Assembly (NCBI GenBank): GCA_019454705.1
Contig: JACFNS010000170.1
Coordinates: 1-6,010 of the forward strand
Reading direction: 5' to 3'
Source of the DNA: Taibaiella sp.
Lineage (GTDB): Bacteria; Bacteroidota; Bacteroidia; Chitinophagales; Chitinophagaceae
DNA: 6,010 bases
Below, piece by piece: positions 1 through 5,997 of this stretch. The translations under genes and the position numbers were made by a program. Below the pieces are notes generated by a model that ran no database searches, was not told where the DNA came from, and was given only the letters and a program-made list of their open reading frames with translations. The first letter of the stretch is position 1, and every line of letters starts with the position of its first letter.

Positions 1-415
1 CAGCGAGAATGAACATATTAAAATAACTTATGGGCAACCATCAAAAAGGGGCAGGATAATTTTCGGGGGTTTAGTCCCGCTCGATTCGGTATGGCGCACA
101 GGAGCCAATGAAGCAACAGAAATCACATTTAAACACGATGCCATATTTGGCGGCAAAAAAGTAAAGGCCGGAACATATACACTTTTTACTATTCCGTCAA
201 AAGATTATTGGGAGGTAGTATTAAATAAACAACTGGGGCAATGGGGCGCTTATGAATATGAAAAATACCGCCGCCGGAATGTTTTGCGCACCAAAGTGCC
301 GGTGTACGAGCTGGAAAAAGAGCTGGAAAAGTTCACCATAACAGTAAAAAAAGATGCGGTTGCCTTCGAGTGGGACCGCACAGGGGCAGCCGTTCCGTAC
401 AAAATGGTCAAATAA
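1..415 (+). CDS. DUF2911 family protein, 3' part (5' end outside window)
   Basis: The reading frame is open from base 2 to a TAA at 413-415, giving 137 residues with no start in the window. The run YGQPSKRGR, then IFGGLVP, VWRTGANEATEITF, GGKKVKAGTYTLFTIP and LGQWGAY is the signature of the DUF2911 family, which is common in Bacteroidota. Known members usually carry a signal peptide and are about 170-190 residues or longer, so I infer that a few dozen N-terminal residues, including any export signal, lie before base 1. The biochemical role of the family is unknown to me and I assign none. The C-terminus is complete (ending PYKMVK). No hairpin follows directly. The first good terminator is 157 bases downstream and may belong to another transcript. 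Confidence 0.9.
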   Translation, partial: SENEHIKITYGQPSKRGRIIFGGLVPLDSVWRTGANEATEITFKHDAIFGGKKVKAGTYTLFTIPSKDYWEVVLNKQLGQWGAYEYEKYRRRNVLRTKVPVYELEKELEKFTITVKKDAVAFEWDRTGAAVPYKMVK

Positions 416-479
416 TAATACTACACTTACATCTTATTCCTGTTTCATCATATATTCTTCCCGTTTCGTCCCATTTCAG

Positions 480-510
480 TTTTATACGGCTATTTCGGGG
501 GGTATATTTG
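480..510 (+). promoter_or_regulatory. Candidate Bacteroidota promoter in front of a non-coding stretch
   Basis: TATATTTG at 503-510 matches the Bacteroidota -7 consensus TAnnTTTG exactly. TTTT at 480-483 sits 19 bases upstream, where a TTTG -33 element would be expected, and matches three of four bases. Transcription would start at about 514-517, just at a small perfect hairpin, and would run into the strong terminator at 572-610. The next gene start lies beyond that terminator, so this promoter is badly placed to serve the flavin reductase gene. This is a motif match only. Short AT-rich matches occur by chance, so confidence is moderate to low. Confidence 0.35.
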
Positions 511-514
511 TGTC

Positions 515-610
515 AGCTTCATAAAAGAAGCTTTATTCCAGGAGCATAGGAGTAAACATAGGTAAACGGCAAACCGCGGCGCACTTTTCAGTGCGCTGCG
601 GTTATTTTAT
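515..610 (+). ncRNA. Candidate small RNA, about 95 nt, no recognised family
   Basis: Between a promoter-like element (480-510) and a strong intrinsic terminator (572-610) there is about 95 nt with no ATG, so it is unlikely to encode a peptide. It would start with a perfect 6-bp hairpin (AGCTTC 515-520, loop ATAAAA, GAAGCT 527-532). A stretch of about 39 nt follows that contains two near-identical copies of CATAGG(AG)TAAA, and the terminator hairpin closes it. This layout of 5' hairpin, single-stranded middle and terminator is common in trans-acting bacterial sRNAs. I recognise no Rfam family. Alternatives are a long 3' UTR of the DUF2911 gene or an attenuated leader of the downstream gene. 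Confidence 0.3.
572..610 (+). terminator. Strong intrinsic terminator
   Basis: Bases 572-585 pair with 590-603 in a 14-bp stem (13 Watson-Crick pairs and one G-T, which is a wobble pair in RNA) around the four-base loop TTTC. TTATTTTAT follows directly on the plus strand. The opposite flank is not T-rich when read on the minus strand, so it should work mainly in the plus direction. It lies 157 bases beyond the DUF2911 stop and 48 bases before the flavin reductase ATG, and it should insulate the latter from upstream transcription. Confidence 0.75.
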
Positions 611-619
611 GCCCTTATC

Positions 620-652
620 TTTGCAAAACAGGGTTTTTATAAGATATATTTG
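620..652 (+). promoter_or_regulatory. Candidate promoter of the flavin reductase gene, giving a leaderless or near-leaderless mRNA
   Basis: TATATTTG at 645-652 matches TAnnTTTG exactly, and TTTG at 620-623 is a full match to the -33 element with a 21-base spacer, within the usual 17-23 range. Transcription starting 4-6 bases after the G would begin at about 656-658, on or next to the ATG at 658. A competing reading uses TATCTTTG (616-623) as the -7 element, which gives a leader of about 30 bases but has no convincing -33 partner. The element begins just after the U-tract of the terminator at 572-610, as expected for an independent transcription unit. Confidence 0.45.
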
Positions 653-657
653 AGTGT

Positions 658-1542
658 ATGAAGATTATTCCAGGAGAAATAAAGACAGGACAATTACATA
701 GCTATCTGCTTGGGGCGGTATCTCCCAGGCCTATATGCTTTGCCAGCACACTGGATGAAAATGGTGTCCCCAATCTTTCACCTTTTAGTTTTTTTAATGT
801 ATTTGGCAGCAAACCACCCATACTCATTTTTTCGCCCGCCCGCCGTGTGAGAGATAATACCACCAAACATACCCTGGAAAATGCCAGGGCTACGGGAGAA
901 GTGGTGATAAATGTGGTAAACTATAATATAGTACAACAGATGAACCTGGCGAGTTGCGAATATCCAGAGAGCGTGGACGAATTCGTAAAGTCGGGGCTGA
1001 CCCCCATTGCGTCGGATATGGTAAAACCCTTCAGGGTGAAAGAATCCCCTGCCCAGCTGGAGTGCCGGGTAAAGGAAATAATAGAAACAGGCAACGAGGG
1101 CGGCGCCGGCAACCTCATCATCTGCGAGGTACTGTGCATGCATATAGATGATAATGTATTGGATATCAATGGGAATATAGACCCTCACAAAATAGACCTG
1201 GTGGCACGCATGGGTGGCAATTATTATTGCCGCGCCTCAGGCAATGCCGTATTCGAGGTCAACAAACCCAACCTGGAGCTGGGTATAGGGGTAGACCAAT
1301 TGCCTGAATCCATCCGTAACAGCCACATACTCTCCGGCAACGACCTGGGCATACTGGGCAACTGCACTGCTGTGCCTGCCCAGGACCCGGACTTCAGCGA
1401 CAGCACGATGTTTGATATAGTAAAGGCTCACCCTGTCGATAAATCAACACTGCAGGCCGCTTTGCATAGCTATGCAAAGCAGTTAATAGCCGCAGGAGAA
1501 ATGAACAAGGCATGGCAGGTGTTACTCTTTAGCGAGGCATAG
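658..1542 (+). CDS. Flavin reductase family protein (FMN-binding split barrel)
   Basis: This 294-residue protein belongs to the flavin reductase-like (flavoredoxin/DIM6-NTAB) family. Members bind FMN in a split beta-barrel and usually reduce free flavin with NAD(P)H or pass electrons to partner enzymes. Visible family hallmarks are GAVSPRPICFAST (19-31), where the family normally has PRPI, then NLSPFSFFNVFG (39-50), HTLENARATGEVVINVV (71-87) and DEFVKSGLTP (107-116). The flavin domain takes up about residues 1-203. Residues 204-294 are a C-terminal extension beyond the roughly 200-residue minimal family length, and I see no known domain in it. There is no signal peptide, so it is cytoplasmic. 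The start is firm: an in-frame TAA lies at 640-642, the next candidate start is too far in, and the N-terminus fits the family. No Shine-Dalgarno site is obvious, which is usual in this phylum. Substrate and partner cannot be read from the sequence. Confidence 0.9.
   Translation: MKIIPGEIKTGQLHSYLLGAVSPRPICFASTLDENGVPNLSPFSFFNVFGSKPPILIFSPARRVRDNTTKHTLENARATGEVVINVVNYNIVQQMNLASCEYPESVDEFVKSGLTPIASDMVKPFRVKESPAQLECRVKEIIETGNEGGAGNLIICEVLCMHIDDNVLDINGNIDPHKIDLVARMGGNYYCRASGNAVFEVNKPNLELGIGVDQLPESIRNSHILSGNDLGILGNCTAVPAQDPDFSDSTMFDIVKAHPVDKSTLQAALHSYAKQLIAAGEMNKAWQVLLFSEA
1459..1480. repeat. Perfect 22-bp palindrome inside the flavin reductase gene
   Basis: The two 11-base arms GCTTTGCATAG and CTATGCAAAGC are exact reverse complements with no spacer, and the match ends at both outer flanks. 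The palindrome lies about 60 bases before the stop codon and encodes part of the C-terminal extension (ALHSYAK). In RNA it would form a 9-bp hairpin with the loop AGCU. A perfect palindrome of this length is expected far less than once per 6 kb by chance (about 6000 x 4^-11). There is no T-run after it, so it is not a classical terminator. A dimeric-protein operator or an mRNA hairpin are possible roles. Confidence 0.9.
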
Positions 1543-1584
1543 ACTGTTGATTATCATTGTTTTAGACTGATCTGGTTTGTTAAT

Positions 1585-1612
1585 TGCCCGTTAACCACTT
1601 GCAAATCGGGCA
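1585..1612. terminator. Weak hairpin in the convergent gap, possible bidirectional terminator
   Basis: TGCCCG (1585-1590) pairs with CGGGCA (1607-1612) across a 16-base loop, in the 79-base gap between the converging flavin reductase and Omp28-like genes. The position suits a shared terminator, but the stem is short, the loop is long and neither strand has a clear U-tract. It is the only candidate in the gap. Confidence 0.2.
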
Positions 1613-1621
1613 CATAAATTG

Positions 1622-3301
1622 CTATTGCTTCTGAAAACGTCCCACCTGCATGTTGCCGTCACTAACTATTGCTTTCAACAGGTACATTCCATCAGAAAGG
1701 GTAGAAATATCTACTTTCAGCGGTGAATTTGAGTTTGTACTTACTTCACCCACCATAATCACCTTGCCTGTAAGATCATATACAAAGTAAGACTGTACCT
1801 TGCCGGCATTTGTCAGTATGATAAAATCAGAGGCAGGATTGGGGTGAATGATGGCTTCACTATTAACGCTCAACCCACCTATGCCTGTATGCCATGCAAC
1901 TGTTGCGTTGGAGATTATTACATTGTAACCTGTATTTTTTGCAGATGGGTTACAACCATTGGGCACCAGTATCTCAACCCTGTAAGAATTGACACCTGAT
2001 GGTGGATTTGCATCGCTGTAGTTGGTTGTACCGGAACCAATTTGTGCTATTTGTACATATGGCCCGCCATTATTGCTGCGCTTGATAGTATATGTGGTGT
2101 ATGAAACGCCGGAATATGGCACCCACGAAATATAGACTGTATTATTTGTAAGTACGTTAAATGACACATGCACTGTTTGGTGCGCGTTGGCAAGGCTCAG
2201 TGGCATCTCCCTGTTGCAACTATCTACAACTGTAAGTTTGTACCTGTAGCTCTGTGCCTGCGGGTTTGAACTTGCGTCTTCATAAGTGCTGAACAGGTTG
2301 GCAGCCTTAGTGCCTATATGCTGGTAGCTGCCGGGGGTACTGGTCTCCCTGTATATTTTATATTCCTTAGCATGTTTGATACCGGCCTTCTCCCATACTA
2401 TCACATTTTTGCCACTGGTAGTATCTACAGAAACCACACATATCTGCACCTGCGGTGGAGTATAGGAACAAGGCATAGAACCTGCATTCGATTCAACGGC
2501 ATTCTGTACTTCCCTGTCGTTAATTGTTAACCCGTACTTAGCTATGGTTGCCACCAGTCTGATATGTTGAGCATCATAACCCGTCGGTACAGTGTAAGTA
2601 TAGTTTTTTGTGTAGGTGGTATTTACAGCCGGATTTGAAAATGCTGTATTACCAAAAACACCACCCAGCATATCCCGTACTACATTCATATGATTGAACC
2701 CCTGTATAGGGTTACCTGCACCGAAAAATGGGTGGCCGGTGATACTATTCGACTGGTTTGCCTGGTCGTACTGGCTACCTGTTCCCGTCACACTGTCTTC
2801 TATTATGTACAGGTTTGTATAATAATCACCGGAAAGGCTGGTAAGTGCTTTCCCCGTTACAGATGCAGTTATCACCCTGGTGGACGGGTTGTATGAATAA
2901 ATAAGGGTGATATCAAAAGTAGGAGATGTAGCTAATTGCGACGCGACGGAAGTGTTCCAGTCCTGACGGCCCATTATTATTTTGGTTTGCCCCGAAAATA
3001 ATTTCCGGTCAACCGCGCCTGTTGGATAAGCCGAAGCATTAAATGATTGCTGAAATCCTGTTGATTGTGTGTTGACCATCCCATCCATATGATGGTGTTG
3101 CACACAAATGGTCTTGGGGTATGTACTCTTGGTATTGTTTAAGAAAACGATACCATCGGGCGCCCAGCCCGTCCAGGCTCCGGTTACCGACTCTAACAGG
3201 ACAAATTTTTGTCCGTTTGTTGAAACTGTGTCCTGGGCGAATATGCCCGTACTGACAAGAATTGCAAATGCAAAAAAGAAAAGGCTTCTCATAGGTTTCA
3301 T
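1622..3301 (-). CDS. Omp28-like secreted protein with fibronectin III-like modules and T9SS sorting domain
   Basis: This 559-residue protein is probably exported by Sec and then carried across the outer membrane by T9SS to the surface or medium. A signal peptide covers about residues 1-22 (hydrophobic FFFAFAILV, cleavage near IFA|Q). Residues about 32-275 resemble Omp28-type outer membrane proteins with a thioredoxin-like fold: VLLESVTGAW, GWAPDG, YPTGAVDR (92-99), NLYIIEDSVTG (163-173), GHPFFGAGNP (189-198), MLGGVFG (211-217). In the family the motif is typically WCxxCP, but here it is W43-T-G-W-A-P48, so both redox cysteines are missing and thiol chemistry is unlikely. Two fibronectin III-like modules follow at about 285-375 and 376-465 (EYKIYRETS, TYTIKRSNNGG). 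Residues about 484-559 form the type A sorting domain (IIHPNPASD, VYDLTGKV, LSDGMYLLK). An in-frame TAA lies two codons before the ATG, so the start is Met1 or Met4. The precise role is unknown, and adhesion or matrix binding is only a guess. Confidence 0.85.
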   Translation of the reverse strand: MKPMRSLFFFAFAILVSTGIFAQDTVSTNGQKFVLLESVTGAWTGWAPDGIVFLNNTKSTYPKTICVQHHHMDGMVNTQSTGFQQSFNASAYPTGAVDRKLFSGQTKIIMGRQDWNTSVASQLATSPTFDITLIYSYNPSTRVITASVTGKALTSLSGDYYTNLYIIEDSVTGTGSQYDQANQSNSITGHPFFGAGNPIQGFNHMNVVRDMLGGVFGNTAFSNPAVNTTYTKNYTYTVPTGYDAQHIRLVATIAKYGLTINDREVQNAVESNAGSMPCSYTPPQVQICVVSVDTTSGKNVIVWEKAGIKHAKEYKIYRETSTPGSYQHIGTKAANLFSTYEDASSNPQAQSYRYKLTVVDSCNREMPLSLANAHQTVHVSFNVLTNNTVYISWVPYSGVSYTTYTIKRSNNGGPYVQIAQIGSGTTNYSDANPPSGVNSYRVEILVPNGCNPSAKNTGYNVIISNATVAWHTGIGGLSVNSEAIIHPNPASDFIILTNAGKVQSYFVYDLTGKVIMVGEVSTNSNSPLKVDISTLSDGMYLLKAIVSDGNMQVGRFQKQ

Positions 3302-3493
3302 TTTTTATGATGTTAGAATAATGTATTACAAACTTAAGGTAATAACATTAATATAAATGTCATTTTTCCCACCGTTTGGTAAAACCGGCAGAGCTATGTG
3401 TATAGGTTATTATCATCCGACGTAGAATACGCCATGTGCAGTGGCTGCTCCCAGGAATTTATCCAGCTTTGGCGGGAGGGGTCGAGGGCTTTT
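3302..3493. other. Intergenic region between the two T9SS cargo genes
   Basis: This 192-base gap separates two genes that both read on the minus strand. Apart from the promoter-like element near 3329-3336, I see no gene or RNA in it. A convincing terminator after the 805-residue protein gene is absent: CTCCC (3448-3452) and GGGAG (3474-3478) could pair on either strand, but across 21 bases and without a U-tract. Read-through from the upstream gene therefore remains possible. Confidence 0.5.
3329..3336 (-). promoter_or_regulatory. Candidate -7 element for the Omp28-like gene
   Basis: Read on the minus strand, 3336-3329 is TAAGTTTG, an exact match to TAnnTTTG. It would start transcription at about 3323-3325 and leave an A-rich leader of about 22-24 bases before the ATG at 3301. 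No TTTG lies at the -33 position; the best match is TTTA (3357-3354) with a 17-base spacer. That weak -33 region overlaps a small inverted repeat (ACATT 3345-3349, AATGT 3356-3360), where an activator could bind. If active, this promoter would make the gene independent of the 805-residue protein gene upstream. Confidence 0.4.
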
Positions 3494-5911
3494 CTACTCC
3501 TTCACCACTCTGCCAGCAACAATACCATCCACCCGCAACACATACACACCGGATAGAAGAGAACTAACATCTACAGTTCCCTGTGCTGTCAGGAGTTGCT
3601 TTCTTGCAGACCTCCCCAGCACATCAATCAGCTCAATAGTACTACCTGCCTCAACACCCTCGATGTGCAAAATGCCTGAAACAGGGTTTGGATAAATCTT
3701 AATATTCTTGTCACGAACGATTCCTCCTAGTCCTGTAAACGCCGTAGTAATGCAATTACTCATAGCCGTATCAGGCACGGCACATTCGTAGCTGCTCTTC
3801 AGCACCACGCATATATCCTCGTTGTCGTTCAGCGCGTTGACTACCACGCCCCATGTTGCGCTGGTTGCCCCGGTTATATCCTGCCCGTTGCGCTTCCACT
3901 GGTACTCAGGTGCAGTGCCGCCATGTGTAGGCGTAGCGGTAAAGGTAACCGTCAGCCCGCCGTTCCATGGTGGCATTTTGTCGGCGGTCATGGTTACAGT
4001 GGGGGTTAGTATGGGTTGCACCGTCATGGTGATAGCGTTGCTGGTATCAACAAACGGCGTGGCGCAGGTACCGGTGCTGGTCATAGCGCAGCTTACGGCA
4101 TCACCGTTGTTCAGTGTTGCAGTGTTGTAGGTAGTACCGGTACTGCCGGTAGCTATCCCATTCACCAACCAATTATACGACGGACTTGTACCTCCATTAG
4201 TAGGTATAGCAGTATATACTACCTGCTGTCCCTGGCAGACACTCGCCCCCGGAGTGGGAAAGATATTGACAAAGGGGTCGGTGTTCACAACTACGGCGAC
4301 GCTATCTGTATCCGATACACAACCATTCACTGTAGCATATACATAATACTTGCCCGCATCAGCCATCTGCACATTGGTCCTCACAGGGTTTTGTGTATTG
4401 GCGGTAAAAGCTGATGGGCCGTACCATGCATAACTCGCCCCCGTTACCGTTGATGCCGTCAACTGCAGATCCTGCCGTGCGCATAGTGGGCTGTTGGTTG
4501 CCGCCGCGGTAGGCTTGGCAGGCTTGGGCAATACCACTACCGTAGTCGTGTCCTTGCTGCTGCAGCCGTTCAGCGTGGCGGTGCTGATATAATCACCCGC
4601 ATGAGTCGAAGACGCACTGGTTGTCACCGTAGGATTTTGTGTACTGCTGCTGTAGCTGCCCGGGCCTTGCCATGAATACGACACTCCACTCGTACTACTG
4701 CTTGTTGTCAGTGTCAGCGGCAGGGTTTCGCAGACAGGACTGTTGCTGCCTGCTGTTGGTTTGGTGGGTGTAGGGCGCATTTCTACCGTACTAGTATCGT
4801 ATAGTGAGCAGCCCGTACTGTTCAGTGTGGCTTTTAGTATATACTTGCCGGAATCCGCTAATTGCGCATTGGCTATAAACGTATCTTTTGCACTCGAGCT
4901 AAAACTACCTGGCCCCGTCCAAAGCCAGGTGATGCCTGTGCTGGTACAGCTGCCCGTTAGGTGCAATGTATCGCCTGTACATACGGGGCTGTTACTGTTG
5001 TTACTGAAATTAGCAGGTGCGGCTTTGATGCGGATATTTACCTGGTTATCTAATGAAGTATCTACCGGGGACGTACTAACTATCCTGACGCGGTAACCAT
5101 TACCCGCGGGTGTATTTACAGGTATTTTGCACCATATAGTATCACCCGTAGTATCGGCCCTGCTGCCGATATTTACCGGATTGGCGAAGCTGCCGCTTGC
5201 ATTGCTCAGTTGAGCGGTAAAAGTATTGTTGTTGTTAAACCGGAAATTGGTACTATACACCAATCCCAGGCTATCGCCCTGGCATTTTATCGTATCGGTA
5301 AAAGGATGCCGGATGAAGGTGGTGGTATCCGGCGAGAAAAAGGCGTTAAAGATAGACCCACCGCTGCCGTTATCTTTGTGATGCACGCTAACAGAGTCAA
5401 TGCCCGGATAGTAGATATCCACCTGTGTGCAGTTTTGAGTCGGCATCACCATAGGGAAGACCATTTTCCCGGCCGAAGTAAATGCGTATGCCTGGCAAGT
5501 ACAAGTGCTGGCACCATATTTACTGATATGGTTATTGGTTAAGGGATAAAATACCCCATTTACCTTAAAATACATCTCTTCGCCATACTCAGTTACTGTA
5601 AATGCAAAACGCACATGCGATGTGGGGTTAGAGAATTTGTAATAATAGATGCTGTCATACTGATTGCCAATATGCTGCGCCTGCAAGCCGCACCAGCCGA
5701 TAATATTGGGGTTGATCTGCCCGGTATGAGATACGGTAACGACCGTACCGCCCAGTTGTGCAGAGCCGGATACATGGGGTATTAATGTAACACCCTGTGC
5801 GCTGCTATGAAAATTAAATCCTGAAAAAATAATAACAATAAAGCATGCGAAGATACGGTGCAGGCTGAAAAAGGCAGTGGCTATATATCTACAGGTTGGT
5901 TTCATATGCAT
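3494..5911 (-). CDS. Large secreted multi-domain protein with Ig/PKD-like modules and T9SS sorting domain
   Basis: This 805-residue protein is probably a surface or released adhesin-like protein. A long signal peptide covers about residues 1-39 (hydrophobic FACFIVIIF, cleavage near SSAQ). Residues about 40-205 form an N-terminal domain I do not recognise, with C74, C137, C139 and C161. Residues about 206-296 (QLSNASGSF, PVNIGS, GYRVRIVST) are a linker-type beta domain frequent in Bacteroidota surface proteins. Three similar Ig/PKD-like modules follow (about 297-380, 381-463, 464-545), each with NSP(V/L)C near its start and a G(K/D)Y...AT(L/V)N core, then two of another type (about 546-635, 636-722) with the NGG/HGG(T)xPxYxW motif. 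Residues about 733-805 are the type A sorting domain (IYPNPVSG, LIDVLGR, LLSGVYVLRV). No catalytic motif is visible. An in-frame TAA at 5935-5933 bounds the start. Met1 (5911) and Met3 (5905, MKPTCR) are both possible, and Met3 is the more typical N-terminus. Its neighbour downstream is also a T9SS cargo. Confidence 0.85.
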   Translation of the reverse strand: MHMKPTCRYIATAFFSLHRIFACFIVIIFSGFNFHSSAQGVTLIPHVSGSAQLGGTVVTVSHTGQINPNIIGWCGLQAQHIGNQYDSIYYYKFSNPTSHVRFAFTVTEYGEEMYFKVNGVFYPLTNNHISKYGASTCTCQAYAFTSAGKMVFPMVMPTQNCTQVDIYYPGIDSVSVHHKDNGSGGSIFNAFFSPDTTTFIRHPFTDTIKCQGDSLGLVYSTNFRFNNNNTFTAQLSNASGSFANPVNIGSRADTTGDTIWCKIPVNTPAGNGYRVRIVSTSPVDTSLDNQVNIRIKAAPANFSNNSNSPVCTGDTLHLTGSCTSTGITWLWTGPGSFSSSAKDTFIANAQLADSGKYILKATLNSTGCSLYDTSTVEMRPTPTKPTAGSNSPVCETLPLTLTTSSSTSGVSYSWQGPGSYSSSTQNPTVTTSASSTHAGDYISTATLNGCSSKDTTTVVVLPKPAKPTAAATNSPLCARQDLQLTASTVTGASYAWYGPSAFTANTQNPVRTNVQMADAGKYYVYATVNGCVSDTDSVAVVVNTDPFVNIFPTPGASVCQGQQVVYTAIPTNGGTSPSYNWLVNGIATGSTGTTYNTATLNNGDAVSCAMTSTGTCATPFVDTSNAITMTVQPILTPTVTMTADKMPPWNGGLTVTFTATPTHGGTAPEYQWKRNGQDITGATSATWGVVVNALNDNEDICVVLKSSYECAVPDTAMSNCITTAFTGLGGIVRDKNIKIYPNPVSGILHIEGVEAGSTIELIDVLGRSARKQLLTAQGTVDVSSLLSGVYVLRVDGIVAGRVVKE
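3746..4276 (-). repeat. Two tandem Ig-like modules of a second type
   Basis: The modules at 4276-4007 and 4006-3746 share a P-T-(N/H)-GGT-(S/A)-P-x-Y-x-W core followed by NG, then an N-(N/D)-x-(D/E) turn with C-x-(M/V) (GDAVSCAM and NEDICVVL) and a closing Cys (TGTCATP and SYECAVP). They are more alike than either is to the three preceding modules, so the protein contains two separately duplicated module types. Confidence 0.65.
4277..5023 (-). repeat. Three tandem Ig/PKD-like modules within the 805-residue protein
   Basis: The modules occupy 5023-4772, 4771-4523 and 4522-4277 and are about 82-84 residues each. Shared landmarks in order are NSPVC / NSPVC / NSPLC, then WTGPGSF / WQGPGSY / WYGPSAF, then DSGKYILKATLN / HAGDYISTATLN / DAGKYYVYATVN, then a second Cys just after (GC). 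The paired cysteines at fixed spacing suggest one disulfide per module. The copies have diverged at the DNA level, so this is an old duplication, not a recent slippage array. Confidence 0.75.
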
Positions 5912-5967
5912 GGGATTGAATATTAAAGATAATTAAAATGGACGAAAGATGTTACCCGCTCTCTGAA

Positions 5968-5997
5968 CAAAACTTACTTCCGTATTCATCAAACAAA
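5968..5997 (-). promoter_or_regulatory. Weak candidate promoter of the 805-residue protein gene
   Basis: Read on the minus strand, TTTG (5997-5994) is followed after 17 bases by TAAGTTTTG (5976-5968), which is the -7 consensus with one extra base between TA and TTTG. The leader would be about 50-60 bases. A second imperfect -7 element, TATCTTTA (5931-5924), lies closer to the start but has no -33 partner. Neither is a clean match. Confidence 0.25.

Noticed and set aside
533..676. TTATTCCAGGAG occurs exactly at 533-544 and again at 665-676, within the start of the flavin reductase gene.
   Set aside because: A 12-base exact repeat is expected about once by chance in a 6 kb window, and the second copy is fixed by coding sequence (IIPGE). 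No further similarity surrounds the copies.
778..1188. A 136-codon minus-strand open frame lying inside the flavin reductase gene.
   Set aside because: It is fully antisense to a clearly conserved protein, its translation shows no domain or coherent composition, and no promoter is apparent. It is a coding shadow.
3448..3478. CTCCC/GGGAG inverted repeat after the 805-residue protein gene, considered as its terminator.
   Set aside because: The stem is only five base pairs, the loop is 21 bases and no U-tract follows on either strand.
4133..4144. AGTACCGGTACT, a 12-bp palindrome in the 805-residue protein gene.
   Set aside because: A palindrome of this length is expected about once in 6 kb by chance, and nothing around it suggests a site.
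3822..4414. Plus-strand open frames of 102 and 132 codons antisense to the Ig-like modules.
   Set aside because: They are by-products of the biased Thr/Ser/Gly/Val codons of the repeats on the other strand, and their translations resemble no protein family.
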